Source: Pezizomycotina sp. ARF18 (lineage: Eukaryota; Ascomycota). Taken from it: a stretch of DNA of 64,000 nucleotides. The notes beneath the pieces are model-generated. The model searched no databases, was not told the origin of the DNA, and was given only the letters and a program-made list of their open reading frames with translations. Positions within the stretch are counted from its first letter, which is position 1; the number at the start of each line of letters is the position of its first letter. The stretch lies in assembly GCA_002224055.1 (NCBI GenBank), contig AZLU01000023.1:186001-250000 (forward strand), in the 5' to 3' direction. Positions 54,301 through 64,000 of this stretch are shown here, in pieces. The translations under genes were made by a program, and so were the position numbers.

Positions 54301-55112
54301 TGAATATTATCTTAACTTTCCGGGACCTCGCCAGTTCCAAAGAGGTCCAGCCTCTGCTGAACCAAGGTGACATGACAATGGCAAAGCACGCAGTTTCCGC
54401 ATCCGTCCATTCCCAATCTCTAAGGAAGCAGTCGTGAACAAGCGTTACTCTAGCGTCCTCGTAATTCTCGTGCATCATAGCAATTGCCTTGGAACGTGCA
54501 GCCTTCTCTTTGGTATGCAGATTGTATCCACCAAAGTCCCTCGCACTGATGTAGCTCCGCGATATTCTAAAAAACCTAAATAGACATGAATTTACCTGTC
54601 CTTGGCTCCAAACCCCAACGCCAGTGCCGTCTGACCATACGTGCGAAATTGCCATATATGGAAGCGGTCGTGCCAGGACCTCTTGGCCATCTAGCGCCCA
54701 CACCGTCGACCGTCCTTCCCTCGCAGCGTGGGCCACCTTGTCCTGGTGAAACCCATTTTCAGGCCCACAACGGGGTTTATCCTTCCGGCACCAGTAGCCT
54801 CGTGACGCTGCGGAACAGAAGTGAAGTCTCGGCGCGAATATTCGCAAAAGTCAAAGGTGCATAACGAGTGGTCCTCTGTCGACGCCAGGGTTTGTGAAGC
54901 TCAGCCGGCGGTACAAGGAGCGGCAGGTGAGTTCTCGGCCGGGAAGCGATCTTGCGACCGCCCAAACGCGATTGGGACATAGCTTGAAATGGGTAGTGCC
55001 CTTTCAACGGCGGCGAGTATGTCAACGTGCGCCTTAAATTCTGAATGGAGACGCTCCTCTCGCGGTATTTGAGACTTGTGTTCAGAATGCCATGGACTTT
55101 GGCGCGATCCAT
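51376..55112 (-). CDS. HET-domain / ankyrin-repeat fusion protein (frame-displaced)
   Basis: The ATG at 55112 opens MDRAKVHGILNTSLKYRE. A helical lead-in contains EFKAHVDILAAVERALPISS. The HET-type core follows: YMAISHVWSDGTG, a displaced VDTICIP segment, KAIAMMHENYEDARVTLVHD and MSPWFSRGWTSLELARSRKV. A middle region contains LTVLGPRYTSWPRDIAVIAG and a beta-type segment with FVGSVYFTGWHKDAHDHEP. The C-terminal half is a long ankyrin array of at least ten repeats, for example GKTPLHFAAEKGHLHVIVQL, GRSAMSLAAENGHEDIVRML and GGTPLYWAAWKGHEEVVRLL. It ends KKGVAIALS at 51376. A 60-residue non-repeat insert (VASVLLAIKFVKRLRANV) divides the array. The displacement sites (about 54860, 54570, 53850, 53480, 53000, 52060, 51900) are scattered over the gene. 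The architecture fits non-self or stress-linked cell death, by family. Confidence 0.88.
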
Positions 55113-55591
55113 TTTTCACCATTACCTCGCTGGATAAGTCGGCCTGATAGACGGTTATACTTCAGGCTCGCAACTCCGCAAATAGTTACTTATAGTAACA
55201 GCAAATTGTAGAAGTTGAAACTCTTAGACGAAAAATTTTTTTAACTGCGCAATATATGCGGGATGCAAAGGTATACTATAGGCTGACGGTTCTATTGTAA
55301 GAGCACTCAAATCAACCCCGCTGTGGGGTACGCATCGTATATAGCGGATGAGCTCAAATGAATTGCTGGGATCGATGCCATAAGAATACTACTTCGTTAT
55401 GCGTGCGACAGGGACTCCACTGTTCTGCGCAAGCTAAAATTTAACCTTTGATAAAATAAAAACAGTATTATTATTCTGTGCTAAAAATAAATTATCAATA
55501 TTGTAAAGGGTTAACGTTCTGCTCTATATATTCTCTTAATGTAGGTTAGTTGTCTCTCCTTCGTATACCTTATTCATAATGTCTCTAGCTC
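55113..55591. other. AT-rich spacer
   Basis: Promoter side of the HET-ankyrin gene; nothing else recognised. Confidence 0.45.
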
Positions 55592-56237
55592 CTACTTTGA
55601 GCGCCAAAGTTTTTCGCATCGGGGTCCGATTTCCTTGTCATACAGCCTCTGTAATTCCCTGGGACCCATTTCACGGCGTAGTGCGTCAAAATACGCTTGA
55701 AAATACGCGCTTACTCTTCGTTCGCCATAGGCATTGCGTTTCCCTTGGCCGGTGTCAAGATATCGTACATCCCTACCTCTTTGAGCATTTTGCTTTGTAT
55801 GACGTTTCCCTTTATGTCATCTCTCATTTCCTATGATGAGTTAGAATTTGATCGCCTCTAATGAACGAGAGATTTGAGGGCTCGAATACGATATTTCCCA
55901 GTAGAGGCTTGATTTCTGAGGATGAATATTAATAAGTCAATATGAAGAGGGTGAACTTACATCTCGAGCCCACCTTGCTTGGCCAGGTTGGAAATTTGTC
56001 GGCCAAGTAGCTCCTAGTCATATAGTCAAAAAATACATCTCCCTTTTTTGCTTGCTTTCCCGATTCGACTGGATCACTCATAGAGTCCAAGAGTTTGGCT
56101 TCAATCGTGGCGTCCGTGAATCTGTAGATTGGCTGGATGCTTCTCATGATCTCTTTTCCATACAAAAGCTGCTTAAGCGGCGTAGTCAAAACATGGCAAT
56201 TCTTTTGCAAAAGATCTGGGGACCGGTTCTTCAAGGA
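55592..56237 (-). CDS. Unrecognised protein, coherent coding fragments with an intron
   Basis: The first block reads KQLLYGKEIMRSIQPIYRFT, EAKLLDSMSDPVESGKQAKK and GDVFFDYMTRSYLADKFPTW. It ends at a good donor (GTAAGTTCACC) followed by CTTATTAATATTC and CAG, an intron of about 45-50 nt near 55920-55965. The next exon reads IKPLLGNIVFEPSNLSFIRG, then DDIKGNVIQSKMLKEVGMYD, and after a displacement near 55720, VSAYFQAYFDALRREMGPRE and LYDKEIGPRCEKLW before a stop at 55592-55594. Mixed charged/aromatic composition and splice signals argue for a real gene. I do not recognise the family, and the first exon with the start codon is not found. It lies between the HET-ankyrin and NACHT-ankyrin genes on the same strand. 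Confidence 0.5.
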
Positions 56238-57794
56238 ATTAATAAGCCTAAGTTATCCCAAAATACTGTGTTAAAGACTCGATGTAATAATCTGCTATGT
56301 GTCTTAATTCAATCTCTGTATTGCGATGGCCCTAAAAGATCACTAGCTAATAAATAATAGTAGCCTTTGCAATGTACAAGTAGTAAATGTTATAAAATCA
56401 TATTTATAAATATATATACTAGGATGGCTAGCACTTAAAATTTCTCCTCAGCTAGTTCCTATATTATGTTTTTGCAACCAGCTGATGTACCTTTGTAGGT
56501 TTGTGGTGCGAAGTTTGAGGTAACTATGGCGAGAAGACTTCTTGGCAATGTAAAGCTGAACAGGAGGTGATCCTCGTGGATGTGAAATGAATCAGTGAAT
56601 TGTTAGACATTAGAGGCATTAGAGGTGTTACTTGGCGTGTAGCGTGAACTGATGACTTTTGCAATTGAATTGAAACCAGATAAGCCGACGTGGATGGTTG
56701 GAGTATAGTAGTAGAGATGTCATTTTAAGATAAAGATTTTATCCATGACAACAAATAGCCGAAATGAAACGACGAGCTTCGACGGACGCCGCCAAAAGCA
56801 GACATCAGTCTTGAGATTGCCACATTAAAGTTGCTCTGCTGCCACTAAGTCTTTGGATATTATTTCCGATTCAGCCATTAAATGCAGAAGAACTGCATTC
56901 TACTGCGGCGTTGATTTTATTACAAAAAAAAAAAAAATAGTGGTTGGGATATTCCTGGTGAATTATTAACGTCTGTCGTGATATACAGGGATCAGACGAT
57001 ACACCATTTCGAGTAGGCAATATATTCGTAAAGCTCCGGAGAAATATTGAGTAAGAATATTATTACGTTTAACGAGTTTTGATGTTAAATCGTAACGTTA
57101 ACGGATCCTAGTGAATCATCATAAAGAAACCGTTGGCATACAGGAACTGCTGATCATTACAAAACAAATTACAACTGCGATCAGAGCAAATCGAAGAAAA
57201 CTATTAAAAGTGAAACAAAACGAAACGAAATGAAAATTATGGAGAGCGGTGATAGCTTTCTCCGAAAGTTAGGTAGGTGTTAAATGAAATCCAGCAAGGC
57301 TTGCTGCGGATGAAGTTGGAAAATACGTCGTTAACTAGTTGCAAACAGGTCCTGGTTTGTTATAGTATTGTATCCAAAGATCCAGCATGGAGCCTTTTAA
57401 TCCTTAACAGAGTCCTAGTACTGTAGTTTGTCCTGGGTCCAGAATTATCACCAGTAGTGCGTCCAGATTCCGGCGTTAACATGGAGATTAAAAGACGAGG
57501 AAGAATGAAAAAAGAAACGAAGGAAAGAAACAACTAGATCTTTGAAGAAATAGAAATCATAACGTCGTGATCGCAACGATTGAATACTCCAAATGGTACT
57601 CCAAAAAAAAAAATAACCACATCAAAGAAACCGCCGCCGTTTACCAAATTATCGTCTACGCACTCAAAGCATAGAAACCCCCTTCTTTCTAGTCATTTTA
57701 ATTATCGCCTCGCAGCTACTTACTCTAAACCGTTCTTCTCTCAACGGCGGGATCTAAACCTAGAGCAGATCATTAGCAAGTCCGAAGACCATTG
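56238..57794. other. AT-rich intergenic stretch
   Basis: No supported gene. A plus-strand frame at 57580-57798 overlaps the 3' end of the NACHT-ankyrin gene and has no motif. Confidence 0.45.
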
Positions 57795-60700
57795 TTAAGC
57801 CATCTGGTCCCCTATCCCGTCATAGCATAGCAGATTAACTATCTCAAGCTTTCCGTTCTGCTGCGCTAGCTCAATAGCATTCTTGCCTTCTGGGAAGGTC
57901 TTCATCCTACTTCTATACCTCTTTCTAGGAGAAGGCGCACGATATTCGCGTGCCCGTTGTTTGCGGCGAGGTGTAATGCCGTCCTTCCTCCGATCATGGC
58001 TTCAGGATCGTTGCCGGCCGCCAGCAGCATCCGCGCCAAGCCTTCAAGGCCAAACGAGGCGCAAAAAAATAGTGGTGTTTCGGCGGAAACCATATAGCAA
58101 CGCGCCACTTCATCGACGACAATATTGCTCCATTCGAGTACGCGGAGCTTGTGATCTTCCAATAAGCGGTGGAGGCATCCAGCAAGCGACTGGAATAGGC
58201 CTCCGCGCTCTTGTAATGCCTTAGCCAATATCTCTGAACGTATTCCAGAGCGGCTCTCTGCGAAGGCGTTGAACTTGAATTTTTAGGAGATATTGCTCTG
58301 TCGCGGCGAGAAAGGTAGTCCAAACAATCGCGAGCAACATTCTCGTTGCTTGAAACCAAGAGATACTGTATTTCGCCACGCTTGTGCTGAGCAGTGCCCC
58401 TGAGAGTAAAATGCCCTCACGCTGTTGTGAACAAATTGTAGTTTCGAGTTTTCGCCAATGATAACAAGCCCACCGCACACCAGATCGAGGCCGCGGGAAG
58501 GATCGTCCAGCGGAAATTGGTGCATGTTGGGCGCGGTGATGAAGTTGGTCTTCAACTGCAGTGCATCGAGCATCTCGAACAGATTGAGCGGACGTATCGC
58601 GCAAATGATCCATGAGAACACCTTTTTCGCAATGCGTAAGCATCCGGGGAGGATTCTCTCCAGTCTTGAGCGGTAGAGCGGCTCTAAATCTTCTGGAAGG
58701 GTTTTGATTTGTGCTTCAATGTCGACTTCGTTAACGTTACAGGAGGTGATCGAGGTAGACAGCTCCTCTGTAGCTAATTTGATCCATAGAAACGACTGGG
58801 CCTTTTCACAGAGCATATGTAGGAACGTTTCTCGCTTTGGTGTTTCCACCACGTTCGATGGTATGACGTCATCCATGCAGGTCTTAGCAAAGCTGAGGAG
58901 CTGCCGCTGGACTTGTGATTCTTTAGCTAAATCAATCGAGATAATGGTGGCTTCGTCAAGCTCAGGCTGCAACATAGAAGCTCTTAGAGTTGAAGTCACT
59001 AAGCAACGTATCTGCGGCGATGAGGAGACTATAGGAAGAATTTTGTGGAGTATACTCCTGGCGTTTTCGTCCTCATCGTCAAACCCATCTAGTACTAAGA
59101 ACAGCCGAAGTTGTGTGGTGCTGGAAACCAGATCGGTGACGAGCCTGAAGATGGACTCAAAATCGTGATCATCCAGAATATCACCGCTTGAACCATCCAC
59201 GAGCGAATGCAGGGGGATTACATCATTTTGGCCGACCGGGAGAACTATCTGGGTTACTAGAGATAGTAGCACTGTTGACATGGACGATTGTTCCCCTGGT
59301 CCTTCATAGAAATAGCTCGCTAAGATGTCGAATGGCTGCCTTGCATGATCAATGTAAGTTGACATAGACCTTGAAAGGACAGTTTTACCACTCCCTGCGG
59401 GTCCTGTTAGCCAGAGAATATTCTGAGGCCCCCCTACTCGCCATGATTGGAAGCGGTCATCCTCCGACAGCCATTGAGCTGTATCTCTTATCCTTCTGCC
59501 ACATTCGCATGCCGCGTCGTAGTGGGGACGCGGAAAGCAAAGAGTGTGTTTTATTATGGAGAAGGTCTTCAGTATATGTCAGGATATAACTAGTCAGTAA
59601 TCTGTTGCTGGTAGTGATAGATAGGCAATTCGGAGACGAAATTTATCGACTTACCTAATGTCTTGACTATCGGCTTCAACGTTGAACGGTTAGAGGCATC
59701 GGAAAAGTTAAACCCCCAGTCCTGGCATTTTATACAACAAGGGGTATCCATGTTGTCGCTGCTTTCACTCTTGATAGGGATATCCTCGTTTTCCACCGGG
59801 ATAGAGTGAAGGAAAGAAAACAGCTTGAGGCCTGGTAGTATGAAGTTGTGTTACTTAAATCTCTCAGTTTGATATGCGGTTAAGTTTACCTTTAGCAAGT
59901 CCGGCAATTTATGCAGGAACGGACAGGTACACCTTGATAGTGCAAGTTCCATTGCTGCTTCCCGACGCAGACGGGCAGTTTTGTCGATGCTCTCCTTCGT
60001 GCGTTTGCGGATTCGCGGCTTCCGGTCGAGGAAGGTATGTAACACATTAGGAAACAAATCACGTTGTTTGCTCGAGCAACCCATAAAACAAAGAGCAGGC
60101 TGTTTATTATAACTCACCGTGATGATCGACTTTCCGGATGATTTTGATAGGAGCGCCGGTCCTTTTTTGCACGAATCGTGCCAGGGAGCTAATAAAATGA
60201 TTAGGAAACAAAGATTTTCATAATGATTGATATAAGATCCTCTGCAAAAGACTAATTTGCAACGGAATTCCGGGAGATGAAACGCGCGATTAAGATGACT
60301 GAATTGTGCAATAAACGAGGGGGTGAATGGCATAAGAGATAAGGTATACATTTTTCTTTACCCTATACCAATCACTTATCTGCGATGGTTCTTGGGTGGC
60401 CATTCTCCTGGTCTGACTTCTCGTTTGCATGCGCGTACGTAGACTGGGACTTGAGGTTCGAGGTGACGATTTGACCCTACGCATAGCAAGGGAAGATAGC
60501 TAATCGTAGGACTAGGATAGCTTATTTGTTTAGGATCGCTGTCGTTGATATTATCGATATAAGGAAAATTTAAATGTTCGCGACCTGAAAGCGCAGCTTT
60601 CCCACTAAGCTCTGGGTCAATCTTGAGCCTGGTTGCAACGCTCTTTCCCCCTTTATCCCTATCGCTTTCAAGGCCAACGAGGGATCTGAAGTCTTCCTCG

Positions 60701-60873
60701 ACAAGCTTAATGTCAGTTATAATTTTATTGAGATGATTTGAACGTTCTGCGGGGAGACGATGGCAATAGTCGGTGAAGGTGCGAAGCGTGCGGAGATGCT
60801 CTCGAATAGCGGACAGCACAACTGTCAGCAAGTAAACTCGCGAGCGGTCAGAGTTGCAGTCGTTTACCTCCAT
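57795..60873 (-). CDS. NACHT / ankyrin STAND protein (NLR-like)
   Basis: The ATG at 60873 opens MEVNDCNSDRSRVYLLTVVL, the start of a ~90-residue helical domain (REHLRTLRTFTDYCHRLP, DIKLVEEDFRSLVGLESDRD) of a type seen in fungal STAND proteins. Then comes KESIDKTARLRREAAMELAL, then the pre-NACHT helix RRIRDTAQWLSEDDRFQSWR. Walker A is intact (ILWLTGPAGSGKTVLSRSM, near 59380-59410). About 90 residues on is Walker B (LRLFLVLDGFDDEDENA), then the sensor strand RCLVTSTLRASML and QSFLWIKLATEEL. KLQFVHNSVRAFYSQG is the winged-helix end. The C-terminus holds two to three ankyrin repeats (TPLFFCASFGLEGLARMLLA, RTALHLAANNGHANIVRLLL, NAIELAQQNGKLEIVNLLC) ending at a TAA at 57795-57797. Introns are likely at about 60380-60340, 60110-59970 and 59830. 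Displacements occur near 58390, 58225 and 57905. Role in non-self sensing is inferred from the architecture. Confidence 0.9.
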
Positions 60874-63112
60874 CGCTTGGCCACATTACAGCATCATGAA
60901 ACCGGATGAATTATTCGTATCGATTATGTGCGCCTGCCTGTCTGTCTGTCAGTTTTGTGGTGTATGGATCGACCTTTAACGCGCAGGAACACTCAAGGCG
61001 TTTTTATCTGTCAAGCAGAGCCTCCCTCGACATCGGATTTAAACGAAGACATGCGTTTTGGTCTCACATAACACTGTCGGCTTTGTCGCGAACATCCTTT
61101 CACCATGTAACCTGGGGATCAGGAAAGCATAACGCTCTCTAAATCAAAACAAGGGCGTGTGGGATAAGGGTGGAAATAATTGGCCGGTAACATGGGGGGA
61201 AGATTTTTAGGGCTGCTTTTTAGTGGAACATCCTGTAGGTCTTAGCTCGTCATTGTCCAACAATTTCTTTGGGAGTGTTGGACCGGCAAAATCCCTGATT
61301 TCAAAACGACATTTAGGCGACAAAGCGACTGAAAAGCGACAAGGCGCACAGCCCCTTCATGACCTTTTTTTTTTTTTTTTTTTTTTCAACTCAAAGCAGT
61401 CAAATGGCCAAATAGCATAGAAGCGATGGCGATAACTTCCGTTAGGGTGATCCGTTCCTGAAGTGGAGTAGATGATCTAGAAGAGGGTAAGAGAAATCAG
61501 AAGGAGTCCGTGGTCTCTCTTATTGTTTCCTTATTTTCTAAATTTTATTTTTTATATTTAGATTTTTTATTATTATCGGCCTTTTACCATCACGACCTCT
61601 TCACAATTTACAAAGCCTCGAACTTTACTTATAAGCAAGGTATGTATTTAAAGTATTTCTTCTTATCTTTACTAACTACGCAGGCGATCTTGAATATACT
61701 CCAGTTCACGTGATAATCCGGCTATAAAACCTCCGCGAGAATACTCGGCGACTGCCCTGCTAAGAAGGAGAGTGACCTGTCCATCTTGAAGATTGTGGGT
61801 CCGTTGCTGGTGGGGGTTCTTTTGGTATTCCAAATTCAAAGCCTGCGCCAACCCCAGATTAATCGAGAAAACCAAAGAGAAAACGTATGGTACCCAAATT
61901 TGCCCCTGTTAACTTCATCATTTGCATCATTTGCATCATTTGCAACTAAATATCCAGATATCCAAATGCTTTATTTTGTCATATTTCTTATTGTTGTAAT
62001 TCGTATCTCGTGGAAGCACGTTTTGATCGTCGGATAGGTAACCGTCGGGCTAGTTCTGCCGGGGAATAACTTGACTTTATAGATAAGAACCTTTTTCTTC
62101 TTCAGCACAATTAGAAAATTTATTATCTTATATTTACCTATTTTCTAAAAGTTCGTTATAATACGATTGATTGGAGTATTTGAGAATAGATTTCTAGTTG
62201 GAATTGAATATCGTTTCCGTCTTCGATAATAAGCACAAGGACCATCGAGTATATTGGCTTAAATACAAGGACTTTGAATGAGATCGTCTAAGGCAAATCC
62301 TCCACCTCTGCCGCCTAATTCATTCTCTCGCCCTGTCTATTGCATTTAGCTAATCAACTAGTGCACTGGTTGTTTCTAGCCGGCTATAGAACTTGTAGCC
62401 GGGACTCCGCGAAGTTGACCAAGCCTGGCCAAGAGGATTCTCCAAATTAACCTAGGCTTATCGACTGATAAGTCTGTCAGGGCTGACACGGCAACTGCCG
62501 GAATAACAATTGCTGCATACAATATTATATGTTCTGTTACCAAAATTCTACAGTTATTCCTTTTTTCTTATTCTATGATTCTTCTTCTCTTACGTCCTGG
62601 TCCACCAGGAAATATCGTGGATCACTGAATCAAGGGACCAGGGTGGTCACAGCCGCGTGGGGTACCTAAAGATACATGGTACCTTTTTCTGCACTAGTCT
62701 CCAAGCCACCGACCGCGAGGCTACCAGCTACACAAAGAGCTCGTCTCCATCAACGTCAAATAATGTTTTTTACGTGCGTCTCGTTTCATTAAATCTTCCT
62801 GCATGAAATTTGAATGAAGTGGTTTAAAAAATTTTAGAAATTAAAAATCGAAAAATATAGGGCCATGCTCGCAATTAACACTGATTTCTCTGATAGCGTA
62901 GAGCTGCAGAGGCTACAGTCTAAAATATGGCCCCAGTTTTTTCTCTCTCTTACTGTAGAGATCAAAGTGTTATATAATTATATGTAATACGCCGTCGAGT
63001 GTCTTCGGCCTCGACTTGAACTCTGCAAATTAATAGCGCAATTTGCATGAGATTCTTCTATTTCAAAGGTTAAAAAAACACTTGCATACATTAAATTTCC
63101 AGGCCTCATCTA

Positions 63113-63147
<35 letters not shown>

Positions 63148-63647
63148 TACACGCTCCGCTCTTCCGAGTTTACCCTTGCGATTTTTGGTCAAGATCTGTC
63201 TGTCGCCCTATAGGATACCTGAACAATAAACGCAACAAGTACTAAGATCAATCTCAAAAATCACAGACTTAGAAGATCGTATATAAATAAGTTCGTTACA
63301 CATAAAGTTTCACCTGCGTATATTTCATATATAATTTATACCTGTTTGTTTCCTGCTTTGCGCTTCGACTTCCCTTTACTGATTTCTATTTTCGAGAATT
63401 TTCTAAAAACGGAAAGGTCTTGGATGCAATTACGTACTTCGATAGGCGAGATTTTGATCCTTTAAGCGAATATCATAACGAATCCAACATTCGCCTTTGA
63501 AAGAAAGAGTCACTAGGAGGATAGGTGGGAGGAAAGCGAATTGGTAGTTGCCGCTATAGAGAATACTTGGAGTGGGAAGCATTATAATTTTATTTTTGGG
63601 ATAAAGAATTTTATCGCGATCTTCAACTTCCTCATATCTCTGTGTCG
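60874..63647. other. AT-rich intergenic stretch with poly-T runs
   Basis: No supported gene over 2.7 kb. A 23-nt poly-T run lies at about 61364-61386, three tandem copies of TCATTTGCA occur near 61918-61941, and a T/A palindrome at 63113-63147. Confidence 0.45.
63113..63147. repeat. T19-A16 palindrome
   Basis: A run of 19 T bases is followed at once by 16 A bases, a near-perfect inverted repeat with no loop. It could form a cruciform or be an assembly junction of two homopolymers. Confidence 0.85.
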
Positions 63648-64000
63648 ATGGCCCAGCAGAGATCATCGGCTCAGGCGGAGGAGAGTGCTTTGGCCGAACA
63701 AGCTTCGATACGGTCGAGACGCTCTTTGAAGAAATGTTCGCAATGCCGTAAAAATAGGAAGAAGGTGCCTCTCACCAATCCCATAAATCATTCTCTTTTG
63801 TCAATATCCGGCTTTACTGCAAGAATCCCAAAGGCTCGTATTCTAACCGATACTTGTGAATTTAGTGTTTACCAGTTGATAGAGAATGGCCCCAAAAATG
63901 CGAGAGGTGCTTAAAATCCGGATTTCAATGTTCTCCACCTCTGCTAAAGAGGAAGACGGCCCCGAAAGCTACGACTCAGGTATGCCAGAGGTTTTTAGCC
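63648..64000 (+). CDS. Zn(II)2Cys6 zinc-cluster protein, N-terminal part (3' cut by window)
   Basis: The ATG at 63648 opens MAQQRSSAQAEESALAEQAS. The zinc cluster is split by one intron (about 63765-63865, GTGCCT donor, TTTAG acceptor): KKCSQCRKNRKK in exon 1 joins CLPVDREWPQKCERC in exon 2, followed by LKSGFQCSPP, then the basic stretch LLKRKTAPKA. All six cysteines are present (C-X2-C-X6-C-X10-C-X2-C-X6-C). The spacing with VDREWPQKC is typical of a Pezizomycotina subgroup in which this cluster sits at the start of a larger protein. What follows lies outside the window. Confidence 0.82.

Overview
The window reads as nuclear DNA of a filamentous ascomycete (Pezizomycotina). The evidence is short introns (about 40-115 nt, GTAAGT/GTATGT donors, CTAAC/CTGAC-type branch sites, CAG/TAG ends), gene families that are typical of or confined to these fungi (HET, NACHT/ankyrin STAND proteins, Pth11-type rhodopsin-domain receptors, Zn(II)2Cys6 regulators, an Atg22-like permease), CT-rich promoters and long poly-T/poly-A runs between genes. 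I see no bacterial operons, no CRISPR array, no convincing tRNA or rRNA gene, and no virus-like or LTR element.

Layout. 1-1070: 3' part of a conserved fungal gene with an Arg/Ser-rich N-terminus. 1624-2517 (-): Pth11-like receptor. 4067-5757 (-): NACHT-type STAND ATPase. 10353-12171 (+): zinc-cluster-like exon followed by an ankyrin protein. 15495-17844 (+): ATG22. 19910-20543 (+) and 21010-21710 (-): two convergent genes for predicted secreted proteins, the second with a tandem 288-291 bp module. 24254-24888 (+): unplaced coding-like stretch. 25609-28800 (-): large Zn(II)2Cys6 regulator with a Gln/His tract. 28.8-39.1 kb: gene-poor, homopolymer-rich. 39082-40931 (-): membrane-anchored histidine acid phosphatase. 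43127-44601 (+): HET protein. 45125-47182 (-): pyruvate decarboxylase. 48974-51221 (+): NCS1 nucleobase permease, divergent from it. 51376-55112 (-): HET-ankyrin protein. 55592-56237 (-): unplaced coding stretch. 57795-60873 (-): NACHT-ankyrin protein. 63648-64000 (+): start of another zinc-cluster gene, cut by the window end.

How the genes fit together. Housekeeping and nutrition genes (ATG22 vacuolar permease, pyruvate decarboxylase, NCS1 permease, acid phosphatase) are interleaved with a family-rich set of probable non-self recognition genes: two NACHT/STAND proteins, one HET protein, one HET-ankyrin fusion and one ankyrin protein. Two small secreted proteins lie between AT-rich deserts. 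No biosynthetic cluster is visible.

Caution. Almost every conserved gene, including pyruvate decarboxylase and ATG22, has its coding frame displaced by one or two bases several times, in places where no intron fits. This affects unrelated housekeeping genes equally, so uncorrected assembly indels are more likely than mass gene decay. I therefore call these genes CDS and give outer limits rather than exact joins. All family assignments come from reading motifs by eye; no search was run.
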